Assembly: GCA_964554475.1 (NCBI GenBank)
Contig: CAZKOT010000037.1
Location: 1 to 11,440, forward strand
Direction: 5' to 3'
From: CAJKWP01 sp964554475
GTDB taxonomy: Bacteria > Bacillota > Clostridia > Christensenellales > UBA1242
DNA: 11,440 bases
In this document: piece by piece, positions 1 through 6,955 of the stretch
Layout of the letters: every line of letters starts with the position of its first letter
How positions within the stretch are numbered: the stretch's first letter is position 1
Program-made: the position numbers and the translations under genes
The notes under the pieces: generated by a model
Seen by the model: the letters and a program-made list of their open reading frames with translations, nothing else
Database searches by the model: none
What the model was told of the DNA's origin: nothing

Positions 1-3000
1 GTGACAGCAATAGGTGATGGAACTCTTCCCCCAACGACTATTATTGGCTTGGGAGCATTTTCAAGTTGCTATATTGAGGGATTGGCTCCAGAGCCAATCA
101 CTGCAGGTCCTTGCACTGCTTTACAAACTGTGAATTTTGAAGCAGGAAGTCTTTTGCAAACAATTGGGGAGAGTACTTTTGAAGGATGCACGGCATTATC
201 ATCAATTACAATTCCTCAAAATGTTACGACAATAGGAAATTGGGCATTTAAAGGAACAACTTCTTTAGCAACGATAAACTATAATGCAACGAATTGCGGT
301 GATATTGATTATCAATATGTCATTTTTGAAGACGCTGGAACTTTACCGACTGGCATAACTGTTAATATAGGTTCTAATGTAACATATATTCCGGCATATA
401 TGTTTTGTGGTTCAAATGAAATTCCTCCTGGTGGATTTGTGATTTTTATACCTGAAAAATTTTCTAATATTACCTCGGTTGTTTTTGCACCTGTAAGTAG
501 TTGTCAAAGTATAGGAAATGCAGCATTTGCTTTTAGTAAAAATTTAATCTCTATCAGTATTCCTGACAGCGTCACAAGTATTGGAGTTGCAGCATTTGCT
601 ATGTCGGGTTTAACAAGCTTTACTTTTTCAGATAGTATTGAAATAATCAGTGAAGGAGTTCTTGGATACTGCTATGATTTAGAAAGTGTGACAATACCGA
701 ATACAATAACAACCATTGAATCAGTTGCTTTTGTTTTTTCGGGTTTAACCTCTGTTAGCATACCTGATAGTGTTACAAGTATTGGTTTTGCAGCATTTGC
801 TGGTTGTCAGTCTTTAACACAATTAAGTGTTGATGTAAATAATTTGACTTATTCAAGTCTGAATAATGTTTTATTTAACAAAACCCAAACGGAATTAATT
901 TATTATTCGGCAGGCTTAAGTGGAAGTTATCAAATTCCTTCAACAGTAACAACAATCGGTGAATTGGCGTTTGGTTTGTCAAATTTACCCGAAATTATTA
1001 TTCCTAACACAGTGGAGAGCATTGGAAATTCTGCCTTTATCGAATGTGAAAATTTAATTACTGTTAAAATTTTACGCTCAATTCCGACATTAACGATTGC
1101 TGGAGAAAATATGTTTGGTATTTTTGACGAAGTTGAAGAGGAGTATTATTTGCCCGAAAACTTTAAAATTCTTGTTCCTGCAAACTTTGTTATTGCTTAT
1201 AGAACGGCGGAGAATTGGGGAATGTATGTTGATTACATTTTTGGCGGAATTACTGTTGTTGCAAATGATGCCGAAAATCAAAAAGTATATGGGGAAGTTG
1301 AGACTGGACTTGCATACACGATTTTTGATGTTGATGGAGTTACACCTGTTACAACCCTTACATTATATGGCGCGCTTGAACGAGTTAGTGGCGAGAATGC
1401 TGGGACATATTACATTTCAATTGGAACACTGGCACATGCAGATTATTTTATTTCTTTTGAAGAAGACACTTACTTGTTTACAATTAATCAAAAAGAATTG
1501 ACTATTAATATTAATCAGGGAAGTGTTACAAAAGTTCATGACGGTTATGTTAGTGCAACCGTAACTGAAGGAATTAATTTTTCATTGGTAGGTATTGTTT
1601 TTAGTGAAGATGTTACCTTAAATATAACCAGTGCGGAATTTAATTCTGCTGAAATTGGAGAAGATAAAATTGTAACTGTTACTTATTCTGGTTTAAACGG
1701 TGAAACTGGAGTTATTGCAAATTATTCTATTTTGGGGACATCATTTGTAATAAATGGTTGTTCAATTACCCCATTGGATACTTTAAATATTGTTTGGAGC
1801 GGATTAACCCTAGTTTATAATGGTGAAGAACAAAAGCCTACTGCAAGAGTTACAATTGATGAACTAGAAACATATCTTGAAGTTACTGTTCCCGAGGGGA
1901 ACGGAATTGATGTTGGAACATACATGGCAACCGCACCATCAACATACAGCGGTTATAATTTGAACAATCCTACAAGTGAATATGATATTAATGCTTTGGA
2001 AATCATGATTTCTCCCGGAATTTCAAATGTCAGTAAAACATTTGATGAAACAACTGATATTTTTGATGGAATAACTTATGTTACTGATTTTAATTTAGGA
2101 ACACATTATACGTTAAATATTTTTAGTGGTGATGATGTTGTTTTGAATATTTCAGGTGTAGAATATGATAATGCTAATGTTGGAACGGGAAAGACAATAT
2201 ATATTTCTCAAAGTGGAATTTCAGGTATGGATATTGGAAACTACTCAATTGCAATAAATCCGCTTGAACTTTATAATGGAGAAATTACCCCCAAAGCAAT
2301 AACAGTAACAGCAGATGATAAGAGTAAAATGTTTGGAGAAGTTGACCCGAGTTTTTCGTACAGCGTAATTGATGAAGGTGGAACACTTTCAATTACTTTA
2401 GATGTTTTGATAACTCGCGAAGTTGGGGAAGATGTTAGCACTTATTCAATCACAGTCATGCAGAATACGGGAGCAAATTCAAATTATGCAATTACTTTTG
2501 TTGACGGAATTTTGACAATTACCCCCAAAGCAATAACTGTAACAGCAGAAGATAAGAGTAAAATATTTGGAGAAGTTGACCCGAGTTTTTCTTACAGTGT
2601 AACCGATGAAGGTGGAACACTTTCAATTACTTTAGATGTTTTAATAACTCGTGAAGATGGGGAAGATGTTGATACGTATTCTATAACAGTCACGCAGAAT
2701 GTGGGAGCAAATTCAAATTATGCAATTACGTTTATTGATGGAATTTTGACAATTACCCCTAAAGCAATCACAGTAACGGCGGATGCAAAAAATAAAACTT
2801 ATGGGCAAGTTGATCCCGAATTAACTTACATTGTTATCGGTGAAATCAACCCTGTTTTATTTGGAAGTTTGGCAAGAGAAACGGGCGATGATGCGGGAAC
2901 TTATAACATTACAGTTGGGACTTTGGAAAATCCAAATTACTTAATTAATTTTGAAAGTGCAGTGTTTACTATCAACCCAAAAGAATTAATAATTAGTGGC

Positions 3001-3891
3001 GTTGGTACAATTGTTAAAGAATATGACCAAACAACTAATGCAGATTCATTTGTCAATTTAAGTAATTATATGTTATTTGGTAAGGTTGGAAGTGATGAGG
3101 TAGGGTTAATTTGGACATCAGCATCTTTCAATAGTCCAAATGTTAACTCTGAAAATAACTTTGTTACAGTTGTAGGAGTTTCGCTTGATGGTGCAAAAAA
3201 AGATAATTATTCTTTAAATGGAGTTTCTGAATTTACAATTAATGGCACCATTAATCCAAAAGTTTTGAGTGCTACAGGTTCGGGCAGTTCAACGAAAGAC
3301 TATGATGGAAATTCAAATGCTATGCTTGAAAATATTACTTTTGAATTAAGCCCAATTATTACCGGAGATGTGGTGAATTTGAATTTAGATCAGTCATGGG
3401 CATTTTTTAGTGATATAAATGGGGCAAGGTCGGATGTTGGAGAAGGACTTAATGTTGTTGTGAATTTGGTTTCGGAAAATTCAAATTATATTATTGAAGA
3501 AACTGTTTTAGAAGGCATTGGAACAATCACGAAAAAGAAAATCACTGTTAAAGCGGTTAATATTACAATAACAACAGAAGAAGGTAATGAAGTTGAACTT
3601 GATTATGTTATTGAAGATGAATACGGTGTTAGAATTTATGTTTCTTTAAATGGTGCTCTCTATGTTCCAAGTGCAGAAAATCCAGGGGAATATGAAATAC
3701 AACAAGGAACATTAAATGAAATGAATAATCCAAATTACGAAATCACATTTATTGCAGCGAAGTTGACGATTATTAAACCTACCGATATGGGAGCTGTGCT
3801 TCTTTATGTTTCTTATGCAATGTTTGCTTTGGTTGGAATTATGGGTGTTGTTTCTTTGATAATGAAGAGAAAAAGCCGAAAGGTTATTTAA
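1..3891 (+). CDS. Giant BspA-like LRR / MBG-YDG repeat surface protein, 3' part (5' end outside window)
   Basis: This encodes a large cell-surface protein, probably an adhesin or binding protein. Residue numbers count from base 1. The GTG at base 1 is an internal Val of an LRR unit (VTAIG...GAFSSC). There is no signal peptide or ribosome site, so the gene starts upstream. Residues 1-400 are BspA-type (LRR_5) repeats with the IPxxVTxIGxxAFxxC pattern. Residues about 401-415 are an exit segment. The stalk then runs: MBG about 417-495, YDG about 497-590, an MBG/Ig-like unit about 592-664, YDG about 665-760, MBG 762-839, 840-917 and 918-992, YDG about 993-1086 and 1087-1179, and a degenerate MBG about 1180-1260. 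A hydrophobic span (about 1264-1286) precedes the basic tail KRKSRK. No LPxTG motif is visible, so it is probably anchored by the membrane span alone. The ligand is unknown. Family assignment is by pattern recognition. Confidence 0.93.
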   Translation: MTAIGDGTLPPTTIIGLGAFSSCYIEGLAPEPITAGPCTALQTVNFEAGSLLQTIGESTFEGCTALSSITIPQNVTTIGNWAFKGTTSLATINYNATNCGDIDYQYVIFEDAGTLPTGITVNIGSNVTYIPAYMFCGSNEIPPGGFVIFIPEKFSNITSVVFAPVSSCQSIGNAAFAFSKNLISISIPDSVTSIGVAAFAMSGLTSFTFSDSIEIISEGVLGYCYDLESVTIPNTITTIESVAFVFSGLTSVSIPDSVTSIGFAAFAGCQSLTQLSVDVNNLTYSSLNNVLFNKTQTELIYYSAGLSGSYQIPSTVTTIGELAFGLSNLPEIIIPNTVESIGNSAFIECENLITVKILRSIPTLTIAGENMFGIFDEVEEEYYLPENFKILVPANFVIAYRTAENWGMYVDYIFGGITVVANDAENQKVYGEVETGLAYTIFDVDGVTPVTTLTLYGALERVSGENAGTYYISIGTLAHADYFISFEEDTYLFTINQKELTININQGSVTKVHDGYVSATVTEGINFSLVGIVFSEDVTLNITSAEFNSAEIGEDKIVTVTYSGLNGETGVIANYSILGTSFVINGCSITPLDTLNIVWSGLTLVYNGEEQKPTARVTIDELETYLEVTVPEGNGIDVGTYMATAPSTYSGYNLNNPTSEYDINALEIMISPGISNVSKTFDETTDIFDGITYVTDFNLGTHYTLNIFSGDDVVLNISGVEYDNANVGTGKTIYISQSGISGMDIGNYSIAINPLELYNGEITPKAITVTADDKSKMFGEVDPSFSYSVIDEGGTLSITLDVLITREVGEDVSTYSITVMQNTGANSNYAITFVDGILTITPKAITVTAEDKSKIFGEVDPSFSYSVTDEGGTLSITLDVLITREDGEDVDTYSITVTQNVGANSNYAITFIDGILTITPKAITVTADAKNKTYGQVDPELTYIVIGEINPVLFGSLARETGDDAGTYNITVGTLENPNYLINFESAVFTINPKELIISGVGTIVKEYDQTTNADSFVNLSNYMLFGKVGSDEVGLIWTSASFNSPNVNSENNFVTVVGVSLDGAKKDNYSLNGVSEFTINGTINPKVLSATGSGSSTKDYDGNSNAMLENITFELSPIITGDVVNLNLDQSWAFFSDINGARSDVGEGLNVVVNLVSENSNYIIEETVLEGIGTITKKKITVKAVNITITTEEGNEVELDYVIEDEYGVRIYVSLNGALYVPSAENPGEYEIQQGTLNEMNNPNYEITFIAAKLTIIKPTDMGAVLLYVSYAMFALVGIMGVVSLIMKRKSRKVI
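2284..2751 (+). repeat. Tandem duplication of one 234-bp MBG module
   Basis: Two adjacent copies, 2284-2517 and 2518-2751, each 234 bp (78 codons), differ at about 22 positions by eye (about 90% identity), many of them at third codon positions. Each begins ITPKAITVTA and ends at GILT. A third, much more diverged MBG copy follows from 2752. The duplication keeps the reading frame, so copy number could vary without breaking the protein. Confidence 0.9.
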
Positions 3892-3908
3892 TATGTCGTA
3901 ATTAAGTA

Positions 3909-3965
3909 AAGATTTACGACTTAGGACTTACAACTGACGGTTAATGACTTTCATATTGCCGACTG
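3909..3965 (+). repeat. Degenerate 7-bp tandem repeat tract, consensus near ACGACTT
   Basis: Downstream of the giant gene the sequence keeps a heptamer rhythm. GACTT occurs at 3918-3922, 3925-3929 and 3946-3950, with AACTG at 3932-3936 and GACTG at 3961-3965, giving spacings of 7, 7, 14 and 15. The best units are 3916-3922, 3923-3929, 3930-3936 and 3944-3950. The 3937-3943 and 3951-3957 units are poor. The tract overlaps an inverted repeat (GTCGTAA at 3895-3901, TTACGAC at 3914-3920). It resembles short tandemly repeated intergenic elements known from other bacteria. Function is unknown. Confidence 0.55.
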
Positions 3966-4025
3966 AGGAATTGAAAAAGCGAAAAAGTCAGACGTTGAAA
4001 AATTTTTTTAGTGAAAAATAAAATT

Positions 4026-4060
4026 AAGAAAAAGTAACATTTACTTTTTCTTGTTTATTT
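4026..4060 (+). terminator. AT-rich hairpin followed by T-rich run, probable terminator of the upstream gene
   Basis: A perfect 12-bp stem (4026-4037 with 4041-4052) closes on a 3-base loop, CAT, and is followed by GTTTATTTTT. It lies 134 bases after the stop of the giant gene and before the next promoter, the expected place for a terminator. The stem has only two G-C pairs, so it is weaker than usual. The right arm is repeated at 4061-4071, which permits an alternative, longer-loop pairing. Confidence 0.55.
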
Positions 4061-4084
4061 TTACTTTTTCTATTTTATTTTTAA

Positions 4085-4113
4085 TTGACTTTTTTGAAAA
4101 TAATCTTTAATAT
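4085..4113 (+). promoter_or_regulatory. Sigma-A-type promoter for the SPFH operon
   Basis: TTGACT (4085-4090) and TAATAT (4108-4113) are separated by exactly 17 bases. The expected start near 4120 leaves a leader of about 32 bases, with AGAGG at 4139-4143 ahead of the ATG at 4152. This is the best-placed promoter for the four-gene unit that ends at the terminator near 7440. No SigW-like element is seen here, unlike the related operon in Bacillus subtilis. Confidence 0.7.
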
Positions 4114-4151
4114 AAAACATATAATAAATTATCACAAAAGAGGATAGAAAA

Positions 4152-5168
4152 ATGGGATTGTTAAAAAATATTAGTTGGACCGATCCAACAAATAACACAA
4201 TAGTTTATAAATATGAGTGTAAAGATGATTACATTTCAAAAGGTTCGGCATTAACCGTTAGACCTAGTCAGGTTGCAATTTTTACAACTCAAGGACATTT
4301 GGGAGATGTTTTTCTTCCAGGTTTTTATAAATTAGACTCAAATTCAATTCCAGTTATTACGAAATTAATGAGTTGGAAATATGGGTTTGAAAATCCTTTT
4401 CGATCTGATATTTTCTTTGTTAACACAAAACAGTTCACAAATCAAAAGTGGGGAACTGTTAATCCTATTATTATTCGTGACAAAGATTATGGTGCTGTTA
4501 GAGTTAGAGGATTTGGCACTTATGCATTTAGAGTGAAAGATTCCTTTGTTTTTATGCAGGAACTTTTTGGAACAAATTCAACATTCAAAACAAATGATAT
4601 TGAAAATTATTTACGCAGTATTGTTACTTCGGGAATTAGTGATGCTATTGGGCAAAGCAAAATTCCGGTTTTGGATATGGCGGGTAACCTTTTGGAATTT
4701 GGAAAAATGGTTGAAGTTGAATTGCAACAAACATTTAAAGATATTGGTTTGGAATTAACAAAATTTAATTTTGAAAATTTCTCTCTTCCTGAAGAATTGG
4801 AAAAAGCACTTGACGAAAACACTTCGCTCTCAATGATAAGAAAAAACATGGATATTTACACTCAAAAAGCTCAGGCAGATGCATTGAAAGATGCAGCAAA
4901 AAATCAGGGTTCATTGGGCGGATTTATGGGTGCTGGGATAGGAATGGGTATGGGAGCTCATATGGGGCAATCTTTAGCGAATATGGGAAAAACTCAACCG
5001 CAAGATAGCGATTCTTCTTATTGTCATGATTGCGGAGCACAGGTTAAAAAGGGTGCGAAGTTCTGCCCTGAATGCGGAACAAAATTGAGTGGCGCAACCT
5101 GTCCTACTTGCGGACATATTCTTAAAGCAAAAACGAAATTTTGTCCTGAATGCGGAACTAAAATTTAA
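4152..5168 (+). CDS. YdjI-like SPFH (Band 7) protein with two C-terminal zinc ribbons
   Basis: This 338-residue soluble protein belongs to the SPFH/Band 7 group that includes Bacillus subtilis YdjI, often labelled 'virion core protein' in databases. The SPFH core spans about residues 28-235, with family-typical stretches such as FFVNTKQFTNQKWGT, an RVRGFGTYAFRV strand and a SLPEELEKALDE helix. A Gly/Met-rich linker (about 254-276) leads to two zinc ribbons with Cys 291, 294, 305, 308 and Cys 317, 320, 331, 334; both end in CPECGTK. There is no signal peptide or membrane span, so it should be cytoplasmic and recruited to the membrane by partners. In B. subtilis the partners are YdjG and YdjH. 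The start is fixed by AGAGG 8 bases upstream. It is the first gene of the unit, 188 bases before the YdjG-like gene. Role in envelope stress or membrane organisation is inferred from the family. Confidence 0.9.
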   Translation: MGLLKNISWTDPTNNTIVYKYECKDDYISKGSALTVRPSQVAIFTTQGHLGDVFLPGFYKLDSNSIPVITKLMSWKYGFENPFRSDIFFVNTKQFTNQKWGTVNPIIIRDKDYGAVRVRGFGTYAFRVKDSFVFMQELFGTNSTFKTNDIENYLRSIVTSGISDAIGQSKIPVLDMAGNLLEFGKMVEVELQQTFKDIGLELTKFNFENFSLPEELEKALDENTSLSMIRKNMDIYTQKAQADALKDAAKNQGSLGGFMGAGIGMGMGAHMGQSLANMGKTQPQDSDSSYCHDCGAQVKKGAKFCPECGTKLSGATCPTCGHILKAKTKFCPECGTKI

Positions 5169-5267
5169 TTTTGCATTGAAACAGTTAAAGATAGATTAAA
5201 AATATAAATAAGTTGAAAATTCACGCTTACGAAGTTGCCACGATTAATAGGTTTTGTCTTACAGTAC

Positions 5268-5306
5268 TTGACAAAGTATTTGTTAAATTAAGGATTTTTT
5301 TAATAT
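5268..5306 (+). promoter_or_regulatory. TTGACA-containing inverted repeat and T-run; internal promoter or attenuator, unresolved
   Basis: TTGACAAA (5268-5275) pairs with TTTGTTAA (5279-5286) around a 3-base loop, with one G-T wobble. A run of seven T (5295-5301) follows and merges into TAATAT (5301-5306). TTGACA and TAATAT are 27 bases apart, too far for a standard promoter. TTTGTT at 5279 is 16 bases from TAATAT but is a poor -35. The stem-to-T-run gap of 8 bases is also wrong for a terminator. It may be regulatory or chance in AT-rich DNA. Confidence 0.25.
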
Positions 5307-5345
5307 CAATTTTATTTTTAAATAACACTCTTTCATTCCATTACC

Positions 5346-5351
5346 AAGGAG
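5346..5351 (+). promoter_or_regulatory. Ribosome binding site AAGGAG that decides the start at 5357
   Basis: AAGGAG lies 5 bases before the ATG at 5357. The same frame is open back to a TTG at 5213, but that codon has no ribosome site. The extra 48 codons would cover the spacer's T-rich regulatory-looking stretch and place unrelated sequence before the N-terminal zinc ribbon. Confidence 0.85.
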
Positions 5352-5356
5352 AAATA

Positions 5357-6424
5357 ATGCAAAAAACCGAGGTCGAAAAGCAGACTGAAACTTCAAAATG
5401 CAATAATTGTGGTTCAAAAATGGTTTTTTCGCCAGAGACACAAACTCTTGTTTGTGAACACTGTGGTTCAATTGCAGAATTTGAATCCTTTGCAACTTAT
5501 GAAAAAGAGTTTTCAGAGTTGTTTAATTTTCAACAATGGCAAGATGAGACAATAGTTTTCCATTGCAATAATTGTAATGCAAGCGAAGTTATTTCAAAAA
5601 ATGATATTGCAAAAGCTTGCTCATTTTGCGGAACAACAAACATTGTTAAATCAAGTGAAATCCCCGGTTTAAAGCCCGATACTGTTGTTCCTTATAAAAT
5701 TACAAAAGATGTTGCATGTCATAAATATGTGGAGTGGGTTAGTAAAAGATTTTTTGCTCCAAAGGAATTTAAAAAAAGTGCAACGCCGGAAGATTTAAAA
5801 GGAATTTACACTCCTGCTTTTACTTTTGATACAAACACGAAATCAAACTATCAAGGTGTTTTAATTGAATATTATTATACAACAAGAAGAATTGGAGATA
5901 GAGTTATTACAGAAAGACATGAGAAAAGATTTCCAATAAGTGGAAGTTTGAATATGCGATTTGATGATATTTTAATTCAAGCTTCAACAGAAATTCCAGC
6001 AAAAACTCTTAGCAAACTCGCACCTTTTGAAACAAATTCTGGAAAACAATACAGCGAAAAATACTTGCATGGTTTTACAGCAACCCTTTACACAAAAGAT
6101 GGAATGACATGCTGGAAAGAAGCTCGTTCGCAAATCGATGCAATCATTAGAAATGCAATTTTAAGCAAATATCATTACAATGCTGTTGCATATTTAAATG
6201 TTCAAACTGATTGCAAAGATATTAAGTTTAAGTATACTTTACTTCCAATTTATGTTGGACATTGCAATTGGAAACAAAAACTTTACAACTTTTTTATTAA
6301 TGGTTTTAATGGAAATGTTACGGGAAAAACACCCGTTGCTGGATGGAAAGTTGCACTACTTGTTTTTGGAATTTTGGCTGTTTTGGCGGGTATCATTTTT
6401 GCAAGTATTTACTTTAAAAAGTAA
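5357..6424 (+). CDS. YdjG-like membrane protein with two N-terminal zinc ribbons
   Basis: The product is 355 residues from ATG 5357. It starts with a TFIIB-like zinc ribbon (Cys 15, 18, 33, 36), followed by a second ribbon (Cys 70, 73, 88, 91). A middle domain (about 105-330) includes the segments PDTVVPYKIT and WVSKRFFAPKEFKK. One C-terminal hydrophobic span (about 332-353) ends in FKK. This layout matches the YdjG group, sometimes mislabelled as a replication or helicase-type protein because of the ribbons; no Walker motifs are visible. In Bacillus subtilis YdjG works with YdjH to bring the SPFH protein YdjI to the membrane. Finding it directly after a YdjI-like gene supports that pairing here. 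The large domain is probably cytoplasmic, with the span as a tail anchor. The exact biochemical role is unknown. Confidence 0.87.
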   Translation: MQKTEVEKQTETSKCNNCGSKMVFSPETQTLVCEHCGSIAEFESFATYEKEFSELFNFQQWQDETIVFHCNNCNASEVISKNDIAKACSFCGTTNIVKSSEIPGLKPDTVVPYKITKDVACHKYVEWVSKRFFAPKEFKKSATPEDLKGIYTPAFTFDTNTKSNYQGVLIEYYYTTRRIGDRVITERHEKRFPISGSLNMRFDDILIQASTEIPAKTLSKLAPFETNSGKQYSEKYLHGFTATLYTKDGMTCWKEARSQIDAIIRNAILSKYHYNAVAYLNVQTDCKDIKFKYTLLPIYVGHCNWKQKLYNFFINGFNGNVTGKTPVAGWKVALLVFGILAVLAGIIFASIYFKK

Positions 6425-6441
6425 AAATTGCTTTTCTCAAA

Positions 6442-6471
6442 TTGACAAAATGTGAATAAATACTTTAATAT
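6442..6471 (+). promoter_or_regulatory. Possible internal promoter before the small membrane gene
   Basis: TTGACA (6442-6447) and TAATAT (6466-6471) are 18 bases apart. The boxes are good, but the predicted start near 6478 falls inside the ribosome site AAAGGAG (6477-6483), leaving an almost leaderless transcript of about 12 bases before the ATG. Either the boxes are chance in an AT-rich 65-base gap, or transcription starts slightly earlier than predicted. Confidence 0.35.
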
Positions 6472-6489
6472 ATATAAAAGGAGAAATTT

Positions 6490-6888
6490 ATGAATATTGA
6501 CACAATTATTATTGTTGCTTCCATTGCTCTTCTTGCAATTATTGTTATTGTTACTGTGTTTGTGATTAAAAAAAATCCAAACATCATTGAAAAAGTTAAA
6601 ATTAAGGGTAACGTTCGTTACACGAAAGACAAAGAAGTTGTAAAGGATGGAAAACTTAACATTACTTTAAATGAAGGTGATTTTCTTTTGGAATGTAAGA
6701 AAAAATATGTTGTCAACAAAAAAAGTCTTTTGCCAGGAAAATATACAGCACTTTCTGCAGATAAAAATTCGGAGGCTTTCAATCTTCGAATCGGCGGTAT
6801 TGTTCGGGAATATAAACATAACACCGAAATTGTTTTATCTGAAGGAGATGAAATTAGTGCTGTTTCGCATAATGTTATTTTGCGCTAA
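6490..6888 (+). CDS. Small single-span membrane protein with a beta-rich C-terminal domain, unrecognised
   Basis: I do not recognise this 132-residue protein. Residues 4-25 form one strongly hydrophobic span (Ile/Val/Ala-rich). KKNPN follows at once, so by the positive-inside rule the rest should be cytoplasmic. Residues about 32-132 alternate short hydrophobic and charged stretches with many Gly turns, suggesting an all-beta domain. It ends with LSEGDEISAVSHNVILR and contains LRIGGIVREYKHNTEIVLSE. The start is clear: AAAGGAG (6477-6483) is 6 bases before the ATG. It lies 65 bases after the YdjG-like gene and 67 before the next gene in the same direction, so co-transcription is likely. It lacks a TPM domain, so it is not a YdjH equivalent by sequence. 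A partner in the SPFH system is inferred only from position. Confidence 0.85.
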   Translation: MNIDTIIIVASIALLAIIVIVTVFVIKKNPNIIEKVKIKGNVRYTKDKEVVKDGKLNITLNEGDFLLECKKKYVVNKKSLLPGKYTALSADKNSEAFNLRIGGIVREYKHNTEIVLSEGDEISAVSHNVILR

Positions 6889-6955
6889 AAATTAATAATG
6901 AATAGATTAGTTAATAATAAGGAATTAATATATTTAAAAAGGGGATTAATAAACA

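Noticed and set aside
1..3. GTG at the first base as the true start of the first giant gene
   Set aside because: It falls inside an LRR unit (VTAIG), has no visible ribosome site or signal peptide, and the protein type needs an export signal. The gene must begin before the window.
3769..3800. LPxTG-like sortase signal before the final membrane span of the first giant protein
   Set aside because: The residues there read IIKPTDMG; the Leu-Pro-x-Thr-Gly order is absent.
3909..3965. CRISPR array
   Set aside because: The units are 7 bases, degenerate and without spacers; no cas genes are nearby.
5177..5202. TGAAAC as a SigW-type -35 before the YdjG-like gene
   Set aside because: It is tempting because the Bacillus subtilis operon is SigW-controlled, but no CGTA-like -10 follows at the right distance; the sequence there is a run of A.
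5213..5356. TTG start giving 48 extra residues on the YdjG-like protein
   Set aside because: There is no ribosome site before the TTG, the stretch is T-rich spacer DNA, and AAGGAG sits right before ATG 5357, giving the family-typical N-terminal zinc ribbon.
4152..6424. Phage origin or helicase function suggested by common labels ('virion core protein', 'replication protein') for these families
   Set aside because: There are no phage genes in the window and no Walker or helicase motifs in the zinc-ribbon protein; the labels are legacy names for YdjI/YdjG-type proteins.
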